Shown piece by piece: positions 35,058 through 44,052 of a stretch of DNA of 45,076 nt. Location: the NCBI GenBank assembly GCA_001516055.1, contig LOEZ01000084.1, positions 1 to 45,076 on the forward strand, given 5' to 3'. Position 1 is the first letter of the stretch; every line of letters begins with the position of its first letter. The notes under the pieces are model-generated. The model had not been told where the DNA came from, made no database searches, and saw nothing but the letters and a program-made list of their open reading frames with translations. The DNA comes from Gracilibacter sp. BRH_c7a. Its GTDB lineage: Bacteria > Bacillota > Desulfitobacteriia > Desulfitobacteriales > Syntrophobotulaceae. Both the position numbers and the translations under genes were made by a program.

Positions 35058-35148
35058 TTTACAAAAAAGAAGGAAAATGACAATTAATAGAAAAATATGT
35101 ATATATATTTTATGTACATATTTTTTTGTTTTTTTAAAGGCAAGATAT

Positions 35149-35499
35149 ATGAATTCTGAAAGTAGTCCTGAAATAAAATTAGGGTTTACCCTCTTGGAAG
35201 TGCTTCTGGTTATAGTCTTATTGGGAGTTATAACATTTTTAGCTGTACCAAGCTATCTGACTACTACAAATCATGTACAAGTAGAAATCAATAAGACAAA
35301 TATCTTAAAACTGGAAGAAGCTTCTCGATTATACTTTATAGATGTTGGTAGTTTTCCAGAGAGCATAGATAACCTGTTGGAACAGCCTGGACATATCTCA
35401 GAGTGGAGAGGGCCTTATCTTGACGAAAGACCGGAATGCCCTTTTGATTCAGATAAGGAGTATATCTTTAATAGCAGCGGAAGGGTAATGTTAAGGTAG
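35149..35499 (+). CDS. prepilin-like protein, GspG type
   Basis: 116 residues from this start. The processing site is KLG/FTLLEVLLVIVLLGV with Glu at +5; the C-terminal part (GSFPESIDNLLEQPG, then WRGPYLDERPECPFD) resembles the major pseudopilin GspG, including the region near its calcium loop. The frame also opens at 35077, but that gives a 36-residue leader; the ATG at 35149, with AAAGG 8 nt upstream, gives a normal 12-residue leader. The longer start cannot be excluded. Confidence 0.8.
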   Translation: MNSESSPEIKLGFTLLEVLLVIVLLGVITFLAVPSYLTTTNHVQVEINKTNILKLEEASRLYFIDVGSFPESIDNLLEQPGHISEWRGPYLDERPECPFDSDKEYIFNSSGRVMLR

Positions 35500-35507
35500 G
35501 TGATCGA

Positions 35508-35906
35508 ATGTCTTGGGTAATAACAAACAAACGTCAAAATTGCGGTTATATCCTACTCGACATTCTGCTGGGTCTATTCATCTTAGGTATGGGGTTGGCG
35601 GTAATTTGGAGCGTGAATAACGCTGCTGTCATGAAAAGCGGGCAAACAGATTCTTCCCTTCAAGCTATTAACCTGGCTAGCTCCACTTTGGATGAACTCC
35701 ATTGCATATTTTCTGAGGATATAACGACTATAAATCATTATACTTCTATGGAAGTTAAGGATAGCTATGGAATATTTGAGCGAGCAATAACTGCTGAATG
35801 GAAAACTATGGACTTACTTCTCCTAACAGTTACAATACAATGGCTGGAGAAGGGAGTAAGCAAAGAATATAGTTTGGAGAGTTACTACTATGCTCAGCCC
35901 TCCTAA
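35508..35906 (+). CDS. prepilin-like minor protein, GspI/PilV type
   Basis: 132 residues. Processing site NCG/YILLDILLGLFILG: acidic residue at +5 is Asp rather than Glu, an uncommon variant. The hydrophobic helix is followed by a mixed domain with NLASSTLDELH, typical of GspI/PilV-like minor pilins. Overlaps the next gene by 17 bp. Confidence 0.8.
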   Translation: MSWVITNKRQNCGYILLDILLGLFILGMGLAVIWSVNNAAVMKSGQTDSSLQAINLASSTLDELHCIFSEDITTINHYTSMEVKDSYGIFERAITAEWKTMDLLLLTVTIQWLEKGVSKEYSLESYYYAQPS

Positions 35907-36393
35907 AGTGCTCTGCCTTTCTAATAGAATAGACAAAGGTATTACTCTTCTTGAGGTTCTATTGTCTTTAATAATTATTGGTCTAATAGTTGATTTGGTT
36001 TTAAATCTTTATCTTGACCAGTATCGTCTTTTATCAGAGGTAAAGCAAAAGGCTGAATTGCGCTTTGTAGTATTTAGAGCTGGGCAGGTCTTAACTTCTG
36101 CAGTAACTAAGGCCGAAAAAGTAACATGGGTTAATGGTGATACACTGCTTGTTGAGTATCAAGGAGAATATCAACTAACCGATTCTTATTATCTTGATGA
36201 TAAAGATCGAGATGGGAATATGGATCTTTATCGACACCACCTCGGTGTATCTAATCCGGTTGTGACTGGGGTGACGGAGATAAACGTGCTTGAAGTGAGG
36301 AAAGGACTATGGGAGATCCATTTGCAAGCTAGTCACGGAAGTTTAAAATGTGATTGGTACAAGAAGGTGAGGCAACGGAATGACCATGATTAA
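35890..36393 (+). CDS. prepilin-like minor protein, GspJ/PilW type
   Basis: 167 residues. Processing site DKG/ITLLEVLLSLIIIGL with Glu at +5; a beta-rich domain follows with a D-D-K-D-R-D-G-N-M-D acidic stretch that may bind calcium. The position after GspH-, GspG- and GspI-like genes matches the usual order of minor pseudopilins. Overlaps neighbours on both sides. Confidence 0.8.
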   Translation: MLSPPKVLCLSNRIDKGITLLEVLLSLIIIGLIVDLVLNLYLDQYRLLSEVKQKAELRFVVFRAGQVLTSAVTKAEKVTWVNGDTLLVEYQGEYQLTDSYYLDDKDRDGNMDLYRHHLGVSNPVVTGVTEINVLEVRKGLWEIHLQASHGSLKCDWYKKVRQRNDHD

Positions 36394-36769
36394 AGACAAG
36401 GGCTTTGTGTCCTTGTTAATCCTCCTTACTTTATCAGCTCTTCTATGGACAGGTACTGTAGTCTTTACTAAGATAAGTTCTCAAGAACGAATCATAGCTT
36501 ATGAAGGTCAAAAGACTCAAGCAAGATTCCTCGCAGATAGTGGCTTAGAGTGGGCTAAAGATAATCTCAAGGCTGATTCGTCTTGGGAAGGCGGAAGTAT
36601 ATCTTTGGTTACAGGTGAAATTAGAGTGGATGTGAGAAGTATCCCTCAAGGATTTAGCGTCACCAGCAGAGCTGAATCAGGAAGGGCTCGACATGGAGTG
36701 TACGGAGAACTGGTAGAAGACGATAATAGTAATCTAATATTGTCTAAGTATGAGGAGCTGTTTAATTAA
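36380..36769 (+). CDS. GspK/PilX-like minor pilus protein
   Basis: 129 residues. The N-terminus DKG/FVSLLILLTLSALLWTG has a prepilin-like helix without Glu at +5, as in GspK-type tip subunits. QARFLADSGLEWAKDNL is the characteristic PilX/GspK segment. Much shorter than GspK (about 300 residues), so a reduced PilX-like form is more likely. It may initiate the pilus tip with the other minor subunits. Confidence 0.75.
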   Translation: MTMIKDKGFVSLLILLTLSALLWTGTVVFTKISSQERIIAYEGQKTQARFLADSGLEWAKDNLKADSSWEGGSISLVTGEIRVDVRSIPQGFSVTSRAESGRARHGVYGELVEDDNSNLILSKYEELFN

Positions 36770-36770
36770 A

Positions 36771-38453
36771 ATGCTCAACTTAGCAAATCATTCCAAATAT
36801 ATCTTTGAACGAGAGTTACTGAATTATCTTGCAGATAAAGAAGTTCTTTCCTCGGAGGTTATTGCCGAAATCCGAGAAGAATTGTTAGCTGGCAGCAGTA
36901 ATCTAGATGTTATCCTTACTAAATATCTATCGGCCAAGGAAGTAATGGATCAGAAAAGTGAGTTTCTAGGGATAAAGAGTATATCGCTAAGAGGCAGAAA
37001 TATTGAGAAAGCGATAATAGCATTAATACCAGAAGAGTTGGCGGGAAAATACAGTGTAATTCCTCTAGCCTTGCTCGGGGACAGGCTTCAAGTAGCTATC
37101 TCTAATCCTACTGATCTATCGGCCTTGGACAATATAAGTATCTATACGGGATTCCAAGTTGAACCTTTGCTAGCAGAAATCGAAGAAATCAAGGTGGCAA
37201 TCAGAGAGAATTATACTGTTCAAAGGACATATGACGGTCAAGCCTCTGAATTCGGCCTAGCTGGCTTATGGAAAATAGAAGAAGAATTGAGTACGAATCA
37301 TGAAGGCCCTGCAGTCAAGTTAGTTGATTCCTTGTTCCGTCAAGCAGTTCTGGAAAAAGCAAGCGATATCCATTGGGAACCGACCGCTAAGGATTTAACA
37401 GTCAAGTTCCGGTTAGATGGAGCACTTACAATCAAGGCCTCCTTACCAAGAGCTAGTGCTAGAATTGTAGCTTCACGCTTAAAGATTATGGCAGGGATGG
37501 ATGTCACAGAACGACGTATCCCTCAAGATGGACGTATTATGCTGGACTTTCCCGGCAAGACAATTGATATTAGGGTTTCCACTTTAGCTACTGTTTATGG
37601 AGAAAAGGTTGTCACCCGCATCTTAGATGCTGAGACAGCTCAAAGATCACTGTCGGAACTAGGTATGAGGGAAGATGTAGAAAAAGGGGTTAGAAAACTT
37701 TTGCAACAACCGCACGGCTTGATTCTGATTTCAGGACCAACAGGCAGCGGCAAAACTACTACCCTCTATGCCTTACTGCGAGAAGTGCAGTCTGAAGCTT
37801 TAAACATTGTTTCCATTGAGGATCCAGTTGAATATAGATTGCCTGGAGTTAATCAAGCTCAGGTAAACCAGAAAATCGGTCTGGATTTCGCTGGCGGACT
37901 TAGGGCTATACTTCGTCAAGATCCAGATATCATCATGGTTGGAGAGATTAGGGATAGAGACACAGCCAGGATCGCAACTGCGGCTGCTTTAACGGGACAT
38001 CTGGTATTTACCACTGTCCATACGAATACCGCAGCCGAAGCTCTTGCTAGGTTATTGGATATGGATATTGAACCTTATTTATTGGCCTCGGCCGTTTGTG
38101 GAGTGTTATCTCAAAGGCTTGTACGTAAACTTTGCCCTTATTGTAAAGAAGTACGGAATATAGGCACTGAATTAACCAAGACTTTAGAGTGGGAACCGAG
38201 TGGAGAAATATATGGACCTAAGGGATGTACTAAATGTCAAGGATCTGGTTACAGCGGCAGGATAGGTGTTCATGAATATCTACCCTATAATTCGAAAATA
38301 AAGGAGCTCGTTATCCAAAAAAACGGGGCAAAAGTTCTGGAACAGACTTCTCGTTCGTTAGGCATACTCTCTTTACTGGACGATGCTTTGTTAAAAGTCG
38401 ATGCTGGAATAACTTCTTTAGAAGAAGTTATTCGTTTGGCAGCAGGAGTTTAG
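36771..38453 (+). CDS. pilB: type IV pilus extension ATPase, PilB/GspE family
   Basis: 560 residues: N-terminal GspE_N domain (about 1-150), then the ATPase with Walker A GPTGSGKTT, Asp box, Walker B IIMVGEIRD, His box (TVHTNTAAEAL) and a four-cysteine zinc site (CPYC and CTKC). It powers pilin assembly. An in-frame ATG at 36750 lies inside the previous gene and has no ribosome site; GAGGAG precedes 36771, although 13 nt away, so the exact start is uncertain. Confidence 0.92.
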   Translation: MLNLANHSKYIFERELLNYLADKEVLSSEVIAEIREELLAGSSNLDVILTKYLSAKEVMDQKSEFLGIKSISLRGRNIEKAIIALIPEELAGKYSVIPLALLGDRLQVAISNPTDLSALDNISIYTGFQVEPLLAEIEEIKVAIRENYTVQRTYDGQASEFGLAGLWKIEEELSTNHEGPAVKLVDSLFRQAVLEKASDIHWEPTAKDLTVKFRLDGALTIKASLPRASARIVASRLKIMAGMDVTERRIPQDGRIMLDFPGKTIDIRVSTLATVYGEKVVTRILDAETAQRSLSELGMREDVEKGVRKLLQQPHGLILISGPTGSGKTTTLYALLREVQSEALNIVSIEDPVEYRLPGVNQAQVNQKIGLDFAGGLRAILRQDPDIIMVGEIRDRDTARIATAAALTGHLVFTTVHTNTAAEALARLLDMDIEPYLLASAVCGVLSQRLVRKLCPYCKEVRNIGTELTKTLEWEPSGEIYGPKGCTKCQGSGYSGRIGVHEYLPYNSKIKELVIQKNGAKVLEQTSRSLGILSLLDDALLKVDAGITSLEEVIRLAAGV

Positions 38454-38516
38454 CATTTTATGTAAAAGACTATTCAGATAGATATCAATGTTAAGACACT
38501 ATGAAGGAGGAGCTAC

Positions 38517-39545
38517 ATGCAGTCTCTTGAAGAACTTCTGAAAAAGGCAGGAAATTTTGGGGCTTCAGATATTCACCTAACAGTTGCCAGTCCTCCGGTT
38601 TTTCGCATAGATGGTGAGCTGAAGGCTTTTGGCAACGAATTTCTTAACAAGGAACATATTCAATCTTATATTAACAAGATACTTACTGACGAGCAGTACA
38701 AAACATTTAGCGAACAAGGTGATCTAGATCTTTCCTTTGGTCTGCCAGGGCTGGGAAGATATCGAATCAATGCCTTTTTTCAAGGGAAAAATCCTGGTCT
38801 GGTTATAAGGATAATTCCTCTGGTTATCAAGACACCGGAAGAACTAGAGTTTCCTTCAGCCATAGTAAATTTTGCGTCTCTTCATCGTGGTCTTATTCTG
38901 GTTACCGGTCCGACAGGGAGTGGTAAATCTACGACCTTAGCCTCCCTTATTAACTTGATTAATAATAATCGTTCGGCCCATATCATAACTATCGAAGATC
39001 CTGTTGAGTTCGTGCACAGTCATAGGAAGTGTCTGGTTAACCAGAGGGAGCTAGGACAAGATACTCAATCATTCAGCAATGCACTTAGAGCAGCATTAAG
39101 ACAGGATCCTGATATTATTCTGGTCGGGGAGATGAGAGATTTAGAGACCATCTCCATGGCAGTTACCGCAGCTGAAACCGGACATCTTGTTTTTAGTACT
39201 TTACATACGAACGACGCACCTCAAGCTATAGATCGTATTATCGATGTGTTCCCTCCTTATCAACAGAGCCAGATTCGGGTGCAATTAGCTTCCGTTCTGC
39301 AGGGTATCGTCGCTCAACAATTATTTCCATTGCAAAATAAAAAAGGCAGAATAGCAGCCTATGAAGTGCTTATCGCCACAACAGCAGTTAGAAATATGAT
39401 TAGAGAAGGTAAAACCCATCAGCTTAAGACTATTATGCAAACCAGTAGTCAGGTTGGAATGATAACCATGGAAAAGGCTGTAGAGGACTTAGCGATGAGA
39501 GGTCTGATTTCGGATAAAGTGGTCAAAGAAAGAATACATGAATGA
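38517..39545 (+). CDS. pilT: type IV pilus retraction ATPase PilT
   Basis: 342 residues, typical PilT length. N-terminal PAS-like domain with ASDIHLTVASPPVFRIDGEL, Walker A GPTGSGKST, Asp box, Walker B IILVGEMRD, and His box TLHTNDAPQAIDRIID. It lacks the zinc cysteines of PilB, as expected. Its presence argues for retractile pili (twitching or DNA uptake) rather than a pure secretion system. AAGGAGGAG lies before the ATG. The 125 bp after it contain no supported gene. Confidence 0.95.
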   Translation: MQSLEELLKKAGNFGASDIHLTVASPPVFRIDGELKAFGNEFLNKEHIQSYINKILTDEQYKTFSEQGDLDLSFGLPGLGRYRINAFFQGKNPGLVIRIIPLVIKTPEELEFPSAIVNFASLHRGLILVTGPTGSGKSTTLASLINLINNNRSAHIITIEDPVEFVHSHRKCLVNQRELGQDTQSFSNALRAALRQDPDIILVGEMRDLETISMAVTAAETGHLVFSTLHTNDAPQAIDRIIDVFPPYQQSQIRVQLASVLQGIVAQQLFPLQNKKGRIAAYEVLIATTAVRNMIREGKTHQLKTIMQTSSQVGMITMEKAVEDLAMRGLISDKVVKERIHE

Positions 39546-39670
39546 TTTTAGTATTGTAGATAGCAGTTCTGCGAGTGCTGGGGCTGTTGATGCTGATTCT
39601 AGAATTGTCAAAGGAATTGAATATTGTATTTATATTGATACAGACCTTATTTAGAAACGAGGAGTTGAAA

Positions 39671-40858
39671 TTGGCACTCTGGCGTTGGACCGCTTTGGAT
39701 GAACAAGGTAAACCAATGAAAGGTATATGGGAGGAAAGCAAAAAGAGTTTTGTTGTTGGACGATTAAGAGAGCAAAAGCTTTACCCCCTGAAAGTCCAAA
39801 GGGATTTTCTCCATTCTTGGTTGTTCCGGTTCTCAGCAGCGAAAAGCAAACTATATTGGAGCAGAACATCTCAAAAAATAGGGTCCATGCTGGAGGCTGG
39901 GATTCCGTTACTTACTGTCTTGGAAATCATTTCAGACAAGGAGAATGATAGTCAACGACAGAGGGGTTGGCAAAAAGTATACCAATCTGTTCGGGATGGT
40001 AATGAGTTAGGTCCAAGTATAAAAGGGATTAATCCTCCGCTGGGACATCATTGGGAAGCTTTGATAATAGTAGGAGAAAGAAGTGGAACGCTGGCAAGAT
40101 CCTTCTTAGAGATTGCGTCACAACTGGATGAAGAATATCATTTTGAACAAAAGATTAAGACAGCACTTTTTTATCCTGTACTGCTTTTGGGAATAGCTAT
40201 AATCGTTGTCTATACCCTAAGTGTTGTGGTGCTTCCCATATATGCTGACCTTTTCAGTAGTCTGGATGCAGAGTTACCGTTTATTACAGTTCTTGTGTTC
40301 ACCATTGGATCGTTAATACCTTATATTCTGACAGTACTGTTAGCTTTAACTGGAGTCATATTTTTCTTCAAAAGGAATTATCAGCGAAGAAGTAGAAATA
40401 GTTATCTCAATTGGCTGCCTGGAATAGGTCAGATTAAGAAGTATCAAGATATTATCTTGTTTTGTTCTATTTTAGAAACTCTGCTTAATGCCGGTATGCC
40501 TCTGATTCAAACATTGAATTTGCTGGAAGAAGCGGTACGAGGATGGGATATGAAAAAACTCATATCTGATCTTCGCTTTGAAGTTAGTGAAGGGAAAAGA
40601 CTGGCTCCAATATTTCGAGTGAATAGTTTTTTCCCAGAAGAAGCTGCCAAGATGGTTGGGGTTGCTGAGGAGTCTGGAAGGTTAAGTGAAATGTTCGGCT
40701 ATATGGCGAATATGTTTCGGAAGGAACTAGACCAAAAGGTTCAGCAATACACTAAATTATTAGAACCTTTATTGGTAATAGGGCTGGCAGGTATAGTTGG
40801 TTTAGTTGCTGTTGGGATCCTGTTACCGCTTCTGGATATGAGTACGCATATACGCTAA
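39671..40858 (+). CDS. pilC: pilus platform protein, PilC/GspF family
   Basis: 395 residues from the TTG at 39671, with GAGGAG 6 nt upstream. The longest frame begins 32 codons earlier, but that extension is hydrophobic and unlike the family. Two T2SSF domains (about 55-180 and 260-385) each follow the GIPL/GMPL motif (EAGIPLLTVLE; NAGMPLIQTLN), with three membrane helices. It is the inner-membrane platform on which PilB and PilT act. Confidence 0.92.
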   Translation: MALWRWTALDEQGKPMKGIWEESKKSFVVGRLREQKLYPLKVQRDFLHSWLFRFSAAKSKLYWSRTSQKIGSMLEAGIPLLTVLEIISDKENDSQRQRGWQKVYQSVRDGNELGPSIKGINPPLGHHWEALIIVGERSGTLARSFLEIASQLDEEYHFEQKIKTALFYPVLLLGIAIIVVYTLSVVVLPIYADLFSSLDAELPFITVLVFTIGSLIPYILTVLLALTGVIFFFKRNYQRRSRNSYLNWLPGIGQIKKYQDIILFCSILETLLNAGMPLIQTLNLLEEAVRGWDMKKLISDLRFEVSEGKRLAPIFRVNSFFPEEAAKMVGVAEESGRLSEMFGYMANMFRKELDQKVQQYTKLLEPLLVIGLAGIVGLVAVGILLPLLDMSTHIR

Positions 40859-40889
40859 GGTCTGAACATCATGGGAGGATGTAGTTATA

Positions 40890-41348
40890 ATGTCTAATAG
40901 GGGTTATGGTTTTACTCTTATTGAAGTGATGTTGGTAGTCGTTATACTCTCTGTATTGGCAGCCATAGCAGTTCCCAGATTAGCTGCCAGTGCTGATGTT
41001 GCTAGAGAGAAGGCTGATATTACTACAGGCAGAGAAGTAAAGGCTGCCTTAGACAGATATCAGATTGAAAAAGGGACCTATCCTGAGATTGAGGAGATCA
41101 GCCCTTCGAATGGTGAGATCACAGGAGAAGGGTTCATTCCGGACTATATAAAGATATTAGATTCAACAATAACGCAGCAGATTACTGAAGAAGCGAACAA
41201 GGGTTTTGGGATAGCTGAGATAGATCAAGGAGAGAGTTTTCCTGAACCAACGAATCTGATCATGATCTTTCTGACTACTGATGGAACCGCAGCTGAGGTG
41301 AGAGTCTATAACAAATCGTTAACCGAAATATTATGGTCATCAGATTAA
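40890..41348 (+). CDS. major pilin-like protein (GspG/PilA type)
   Basis: 152 residues. Short leader and processing site GYG/FTLIEVMLVVVILSVLAA with Glu at +5, the most canonical prepilin in the set. The alpha-spine (ADITTGREVKAALDRYQIEKGTYP) leads into a small globular domain. It has its own ribosome site (GGGAGG) and lies just before the prepilin peptidase gene. It is the best candidate for the main filament subunit. No disulfide pair is present. Confidence 0.85.
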   Translation: MSNRGYGFTLIEVMLVVVILSVLAAIAVPRLAASADVAREKADITTGREVKAALDRYQIEKGTYPEIEEISPSNGEITGEGFIPDYIKILDSTITQQITEEANKGFGIAEIDQGESFPEPTNLIMIFLTTDGTAAEVRVYNKSLTEILWSSD

Positions 41349-41371
41349 TAAAAGTTGAAAGGTAAAAGAAG

Positions 41372-42127
41372 ATGTTGGTAATAAACATTCTTGTCTATGG
41401 TGTACTGGGATTAATCTCTGGAAGCTTTCTTAATGTTGTTATTCATCGACTTCCAAACAGACAGTCCATAATCACTCCTCGTTCTCATTGTCCCCAGTGC
41501 GAACATGTTCTTCGACCTTGGGAACTTATTCCGGTGGTCAGTTATCTTCTTTTAGGAGGAAAATGCAGTCAGTGCAGACTGAGTATCCCCTGGAGATATC
41601 CAGGTGTGGAGATTCTTACCGGTGTACTTTTTATCTTTACCAGATTGTTACAACCCAGCCAGACAACTATTGGGATAGTGTTTGATTTAGTGTTTGTTTC
41701 TCTATTGGTGGCGTTAACCATGATTGATATAGATACTTTTCGCTTGCCCGATATATTGGTAGGCTATGTTGCAGCAACTGGTTTGATGAAAATAATCATT
41801 CTTGCTGAGCCGAATTTTTGGAGCGGGCTAATTGGGGCTATAGGAGCAGGAGGAGTGTTCTTTTTTATATCTTATTTTTACCCGGAAGGTATGGGTTTAG
41901 GCGATGTAAAGCTAGTGGCTGCTTTAGGAATATATTTTGGGTATCCAGATGTTTTTTATGTAATTTTCTTAGCTAGCTTCTTAGGCGTTATCTTCGGTGG
42001 TATTAGCTTGCTACTAAGAAAGAAAAGCCTGAGAGAGCCTATCCCGTTTGGACCTTTCTTAGCGGGAGCCTCTCTACTAGTTCTTTTTGGGAAGGAGCTC
42101 AGTACTCTTTACACATATTGGTTTTGA
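41372..42127 (+). CDS. pilD: prepilin peptidase and N-methylase
   Basis: 251 residues, about seven to eight membrane helices. N-terminal domain with the two zinc-binding Cys pairs (CPQC and CSQC) and SGSFLNVVIHRLP; catalytic aspartates in MIDIDTFRLPD and GMGLGDVKL. It cleaves and methylates the prepilins encoded around it. Also named comC/pilD/gspO in different systems. Confidence 0.95.
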   Translation: MLVINILVYGVLGLISGSFLNVVIHRLPNRQSIITPRSHCPQCEHVLRPWELIPVVSYLLLGGKCSQCRLSIPWRYPGVEILTGVLFIFTRLLQPSQTTIGIVFDLVFVSLLVALTMIDIDTFRLPDILVGYVAATGLMKIIILAEPNFWSGLIGAIGAGGVFFFISYFYPEGMGLGDVKLVAALGIYFGYPDVFYVIFLASFLGVIFGGISLLLRKKSLREPIPFGPFLAGASLLVLFGKELSTLYTYWF

Positions 42128-42139
42128 TGGGAGTAGGAG

Positions 42140-43477
42140 ATGCTAAATGTGAGGAAATCAGTTTTTATAGAGATTTCTTCCAGTGAAGTAAGATTTCTTT
42201 GTTGGGATAGAACATTTTGGAGTAAGAATCCGGAATTGGATTTTTATGTTTTCCCTTTGGAATCTAAAACTTCTCCAACAGATAATAGTGAATTGGTGAA
42301 GGTGCTGATGGATTTCCGTGAGCAGCATCTCTGCAATCAGAAAGTATCTGCTTATTTGCTTATACCTTTACAAATAGGTTTAATCAGAGATTTCAGATTG
42401 CCTTGGATTCCGAAGCAAGACAGGGATTCAGCAGTCGGTTATTATATCGAGCACGAGATACCGGTACCTTCTGGAGAGCTTGTTTATTACTACCAGGAAC
42501 TAGAGGAAAAAGAGAATGAATATTTGAAAGTTAAGGTAAGTGCTGCCAGAAGAGAAATCATTTCCAAGTATGGTGATTATCTTACTGAAGCGGGTTATAG
42601 ACTAGAAGGTGTCGAATATGCTGTGAACTGTGTTGGGGAGGTTTTAGGTCAATTAGGAGACAAAAGGATTCTTATCCTTCAGCAAATTAAAGAAGACAGA
42701 ATCCAGTTAGCTTTATTTAAAGGGGCTCTGTTGGAAGTAATAAGAGAAATAGACGGCGGGGAAAGAGATATCTCCCAATTTATGTTCTCTATCCGTTGGC
42801 AAGATAACGAGTTGCCTATTGACATGATGTTAAGTGACGGAAGTGATGAGGCAGATAGTCTCGCTTCTTTATTACGAAGAAAAAATCTAATTAAGGATCA
42901 GCAGCCAACACCAATATTTGAAAAGAGTAAGCTGAGTTTTTTGAATGCCCAGGGAATCAAGGCATATGGTGCTTACGGTTATCTAATAAAGATTAAGAAC
43001 GGAAAGCAAGCTAACTTGTTCAGCCCATTTCTCATGCCTCTCAAGCTTAAGCTGCTTGCAATGATGGCTGGGATTTTTTTATCTGTTTTACTCTTGTTTA
43101 GCACTCAGATTTGGTATCCTCTTTATGCAGATTATATAAGTTCCGAGATAAGGATAGACAGTTTTCAAATGGACTTAGCCAACCTGGAATCTGAGCAGGC
43201 CCAAGATATTTCAGCAGATTGGAGAAAGCTTGAAGCAAAATCTTATCAAGATCTGGAACAATTAGATAAGGCTTTACGCTATATAGAAAAGGAACTTAAA
43301 CTAACCCGTTTAAATTATAAACAAGAAACCCTCCACCTCTGGGCAGAAGGTACAGATAACCCTTCTATTTCCAAACTTACATCTAAGCTAATGGCTGATG
43401 GTTGGCATGACCCGGTACTTGTCAACTATAAATACTATCAAGAAAGCATATCCTTTTGTTTACGTGTAACGAGGTAA
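42140..43477 (+). CDS. GspL-like PilM-PilN fusion protein
   Basis: 445 residues: a cytoplasmic actin-like region (about 1-270), one membrane helix (about 306-325), and an extracytoplasmic coiled coil plus small domain (about 330-445). This corresponds to PilM and PilN in one chain, as in GspL. It is directly after pilD and before a PilO/GspM-like gene, forming the second alignment module of the window. Sequence conservation is weak, so the call relies on topology and position. Confidence 0.7.
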   Translation: MLNVRKSVFIEISSSEVRFLCWDRTFWSKNPELDFYVFPLESKTSPTDNSELVKVLMDFREQHLCNQKVSAYLLIPLQIGLIRDFRLPWIPKQDRDSAVGYYIEHEIPVPSGELVYYYQELEEKENEYLKVKVSAARREIISKYGDYLTEAGYRLEGVEYAVNCVGEVLGQLGDKRILILQQIKEDRIQLALFKGALLEVIREIDGGERDISQFMFSIRWQDNELPIDMMLSDGSDEADSLASLLRRKNLIKDQQPTPIFEKSKLSFLNAQGIKAYGAYGYLIKIKNGKQANLFSPFLMPLKLKLLAMMAGIFLSVLLLFSTQIWYPLYADYISSEIRIDSFQMDLANLESEQAQDISADWRKLEAKSYQDLEQLDKALRYIEKELKLTRLNYKQETLHLWAEGTDNPSISKLTSKLMADGWHDPVLVNYKYYQESISFCLRVTR

Positions 43478-43495
43478 AGCAAGGGAGGATTAAGC

Positions 43496-43996
43496 TTGAG
43501 AGTTAAGGACTTATTTAATTCTATCACTCAACGCCAAATAGTATTTTATAGTTTGCTTATTACTGTATTACTTATCCTGTTGATTTATTTGATATGTGTT
43601 ATACCCTTGGCAGATAAAGCGAAGACTGCTAAGTTGGATATCACGTCTCTACAAAATGAATTTGATAGCCACTTAGCCCAACAGATAAACAGCAGGGAAG
43701 CGATACCGACAAGTGCTGAATTAACTCAGGCTCTCGATTATCTTACTGATTATCTCGAAGTGAACGCAGTAACGGTGGAAGAGATTAATATAACTCAGTT
43801 AACCACCCAAGATAGGGCTGATTTTTTTCAGGCTCTTATTAAGATAAGGGTGGACGGAAATAGTCCTGAGATACTTCGATTAATCGGAGAGATAATTCAA
43901 GAGAGCAGATTTCCGTTTATTCTTCAGGAACTAGATGTTGGTAGGAGTACAGAGATTAGCTTGAAAATCCTTTACAGAAAAACTGAAGATTTATAA
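43496..43996 (+). CDS. PilO/GspM-like protein
   Basis: 166 residues: membrane helix (about 15-36), coiled coil (about 42-60), ferredoxin-like C-terminal domain (about 70-165). It pairs naturally with the GspL-like protein before it. GGGAGG precedes the start codon, read as TTG in LRVKDLFN context. It ends the pilus gene series. Confidence 0.72.
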   Translation: MRVKDLFNSITQRQIVFYSLLITVLLILLIYLICVIPLADKAKTAKLDITSLQNEFDSHLAQQINSREAIPTSAELTQALDYLTDYLEVNAVTVEEINITQLTTQDRADFFQALIKIRVDGNSPEILRLIGEIIQESRFPFILQELDVGRSTEISLKILYRKTEDL

Positions 43997-44016
43997 GAAC
44001 CGAGGAACATGACAAA

Positions 44017-44046
44017 CTTCTTTTCCATAATGTGGAAGAGGAGGTG
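44017..44046 (+). promoter_or_regulatory. hairpin occluding the LysM gene ribosome site
   Basis: CTTCTTTTCCA (44017-44027) can pair with TGGAAGAGGAG (44033-44043) over 11 bp, including three G-U pairs, around a 5-nt loop. The 3' arm contains most of the GAGGAGGTG ribosome site for the ATG at 44053. Folding would limit translation unless the hairpin is opened. Confidence 0.5.
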
Positions 44047-44052
44047 TGGGTA

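Noticed and set aside
39575-39670. N-terminal extension of PilC
   Set aside because: The extension is unlike the PilC/GspF family, while the TTG at 39671 has a well-placed GAGGAG site.
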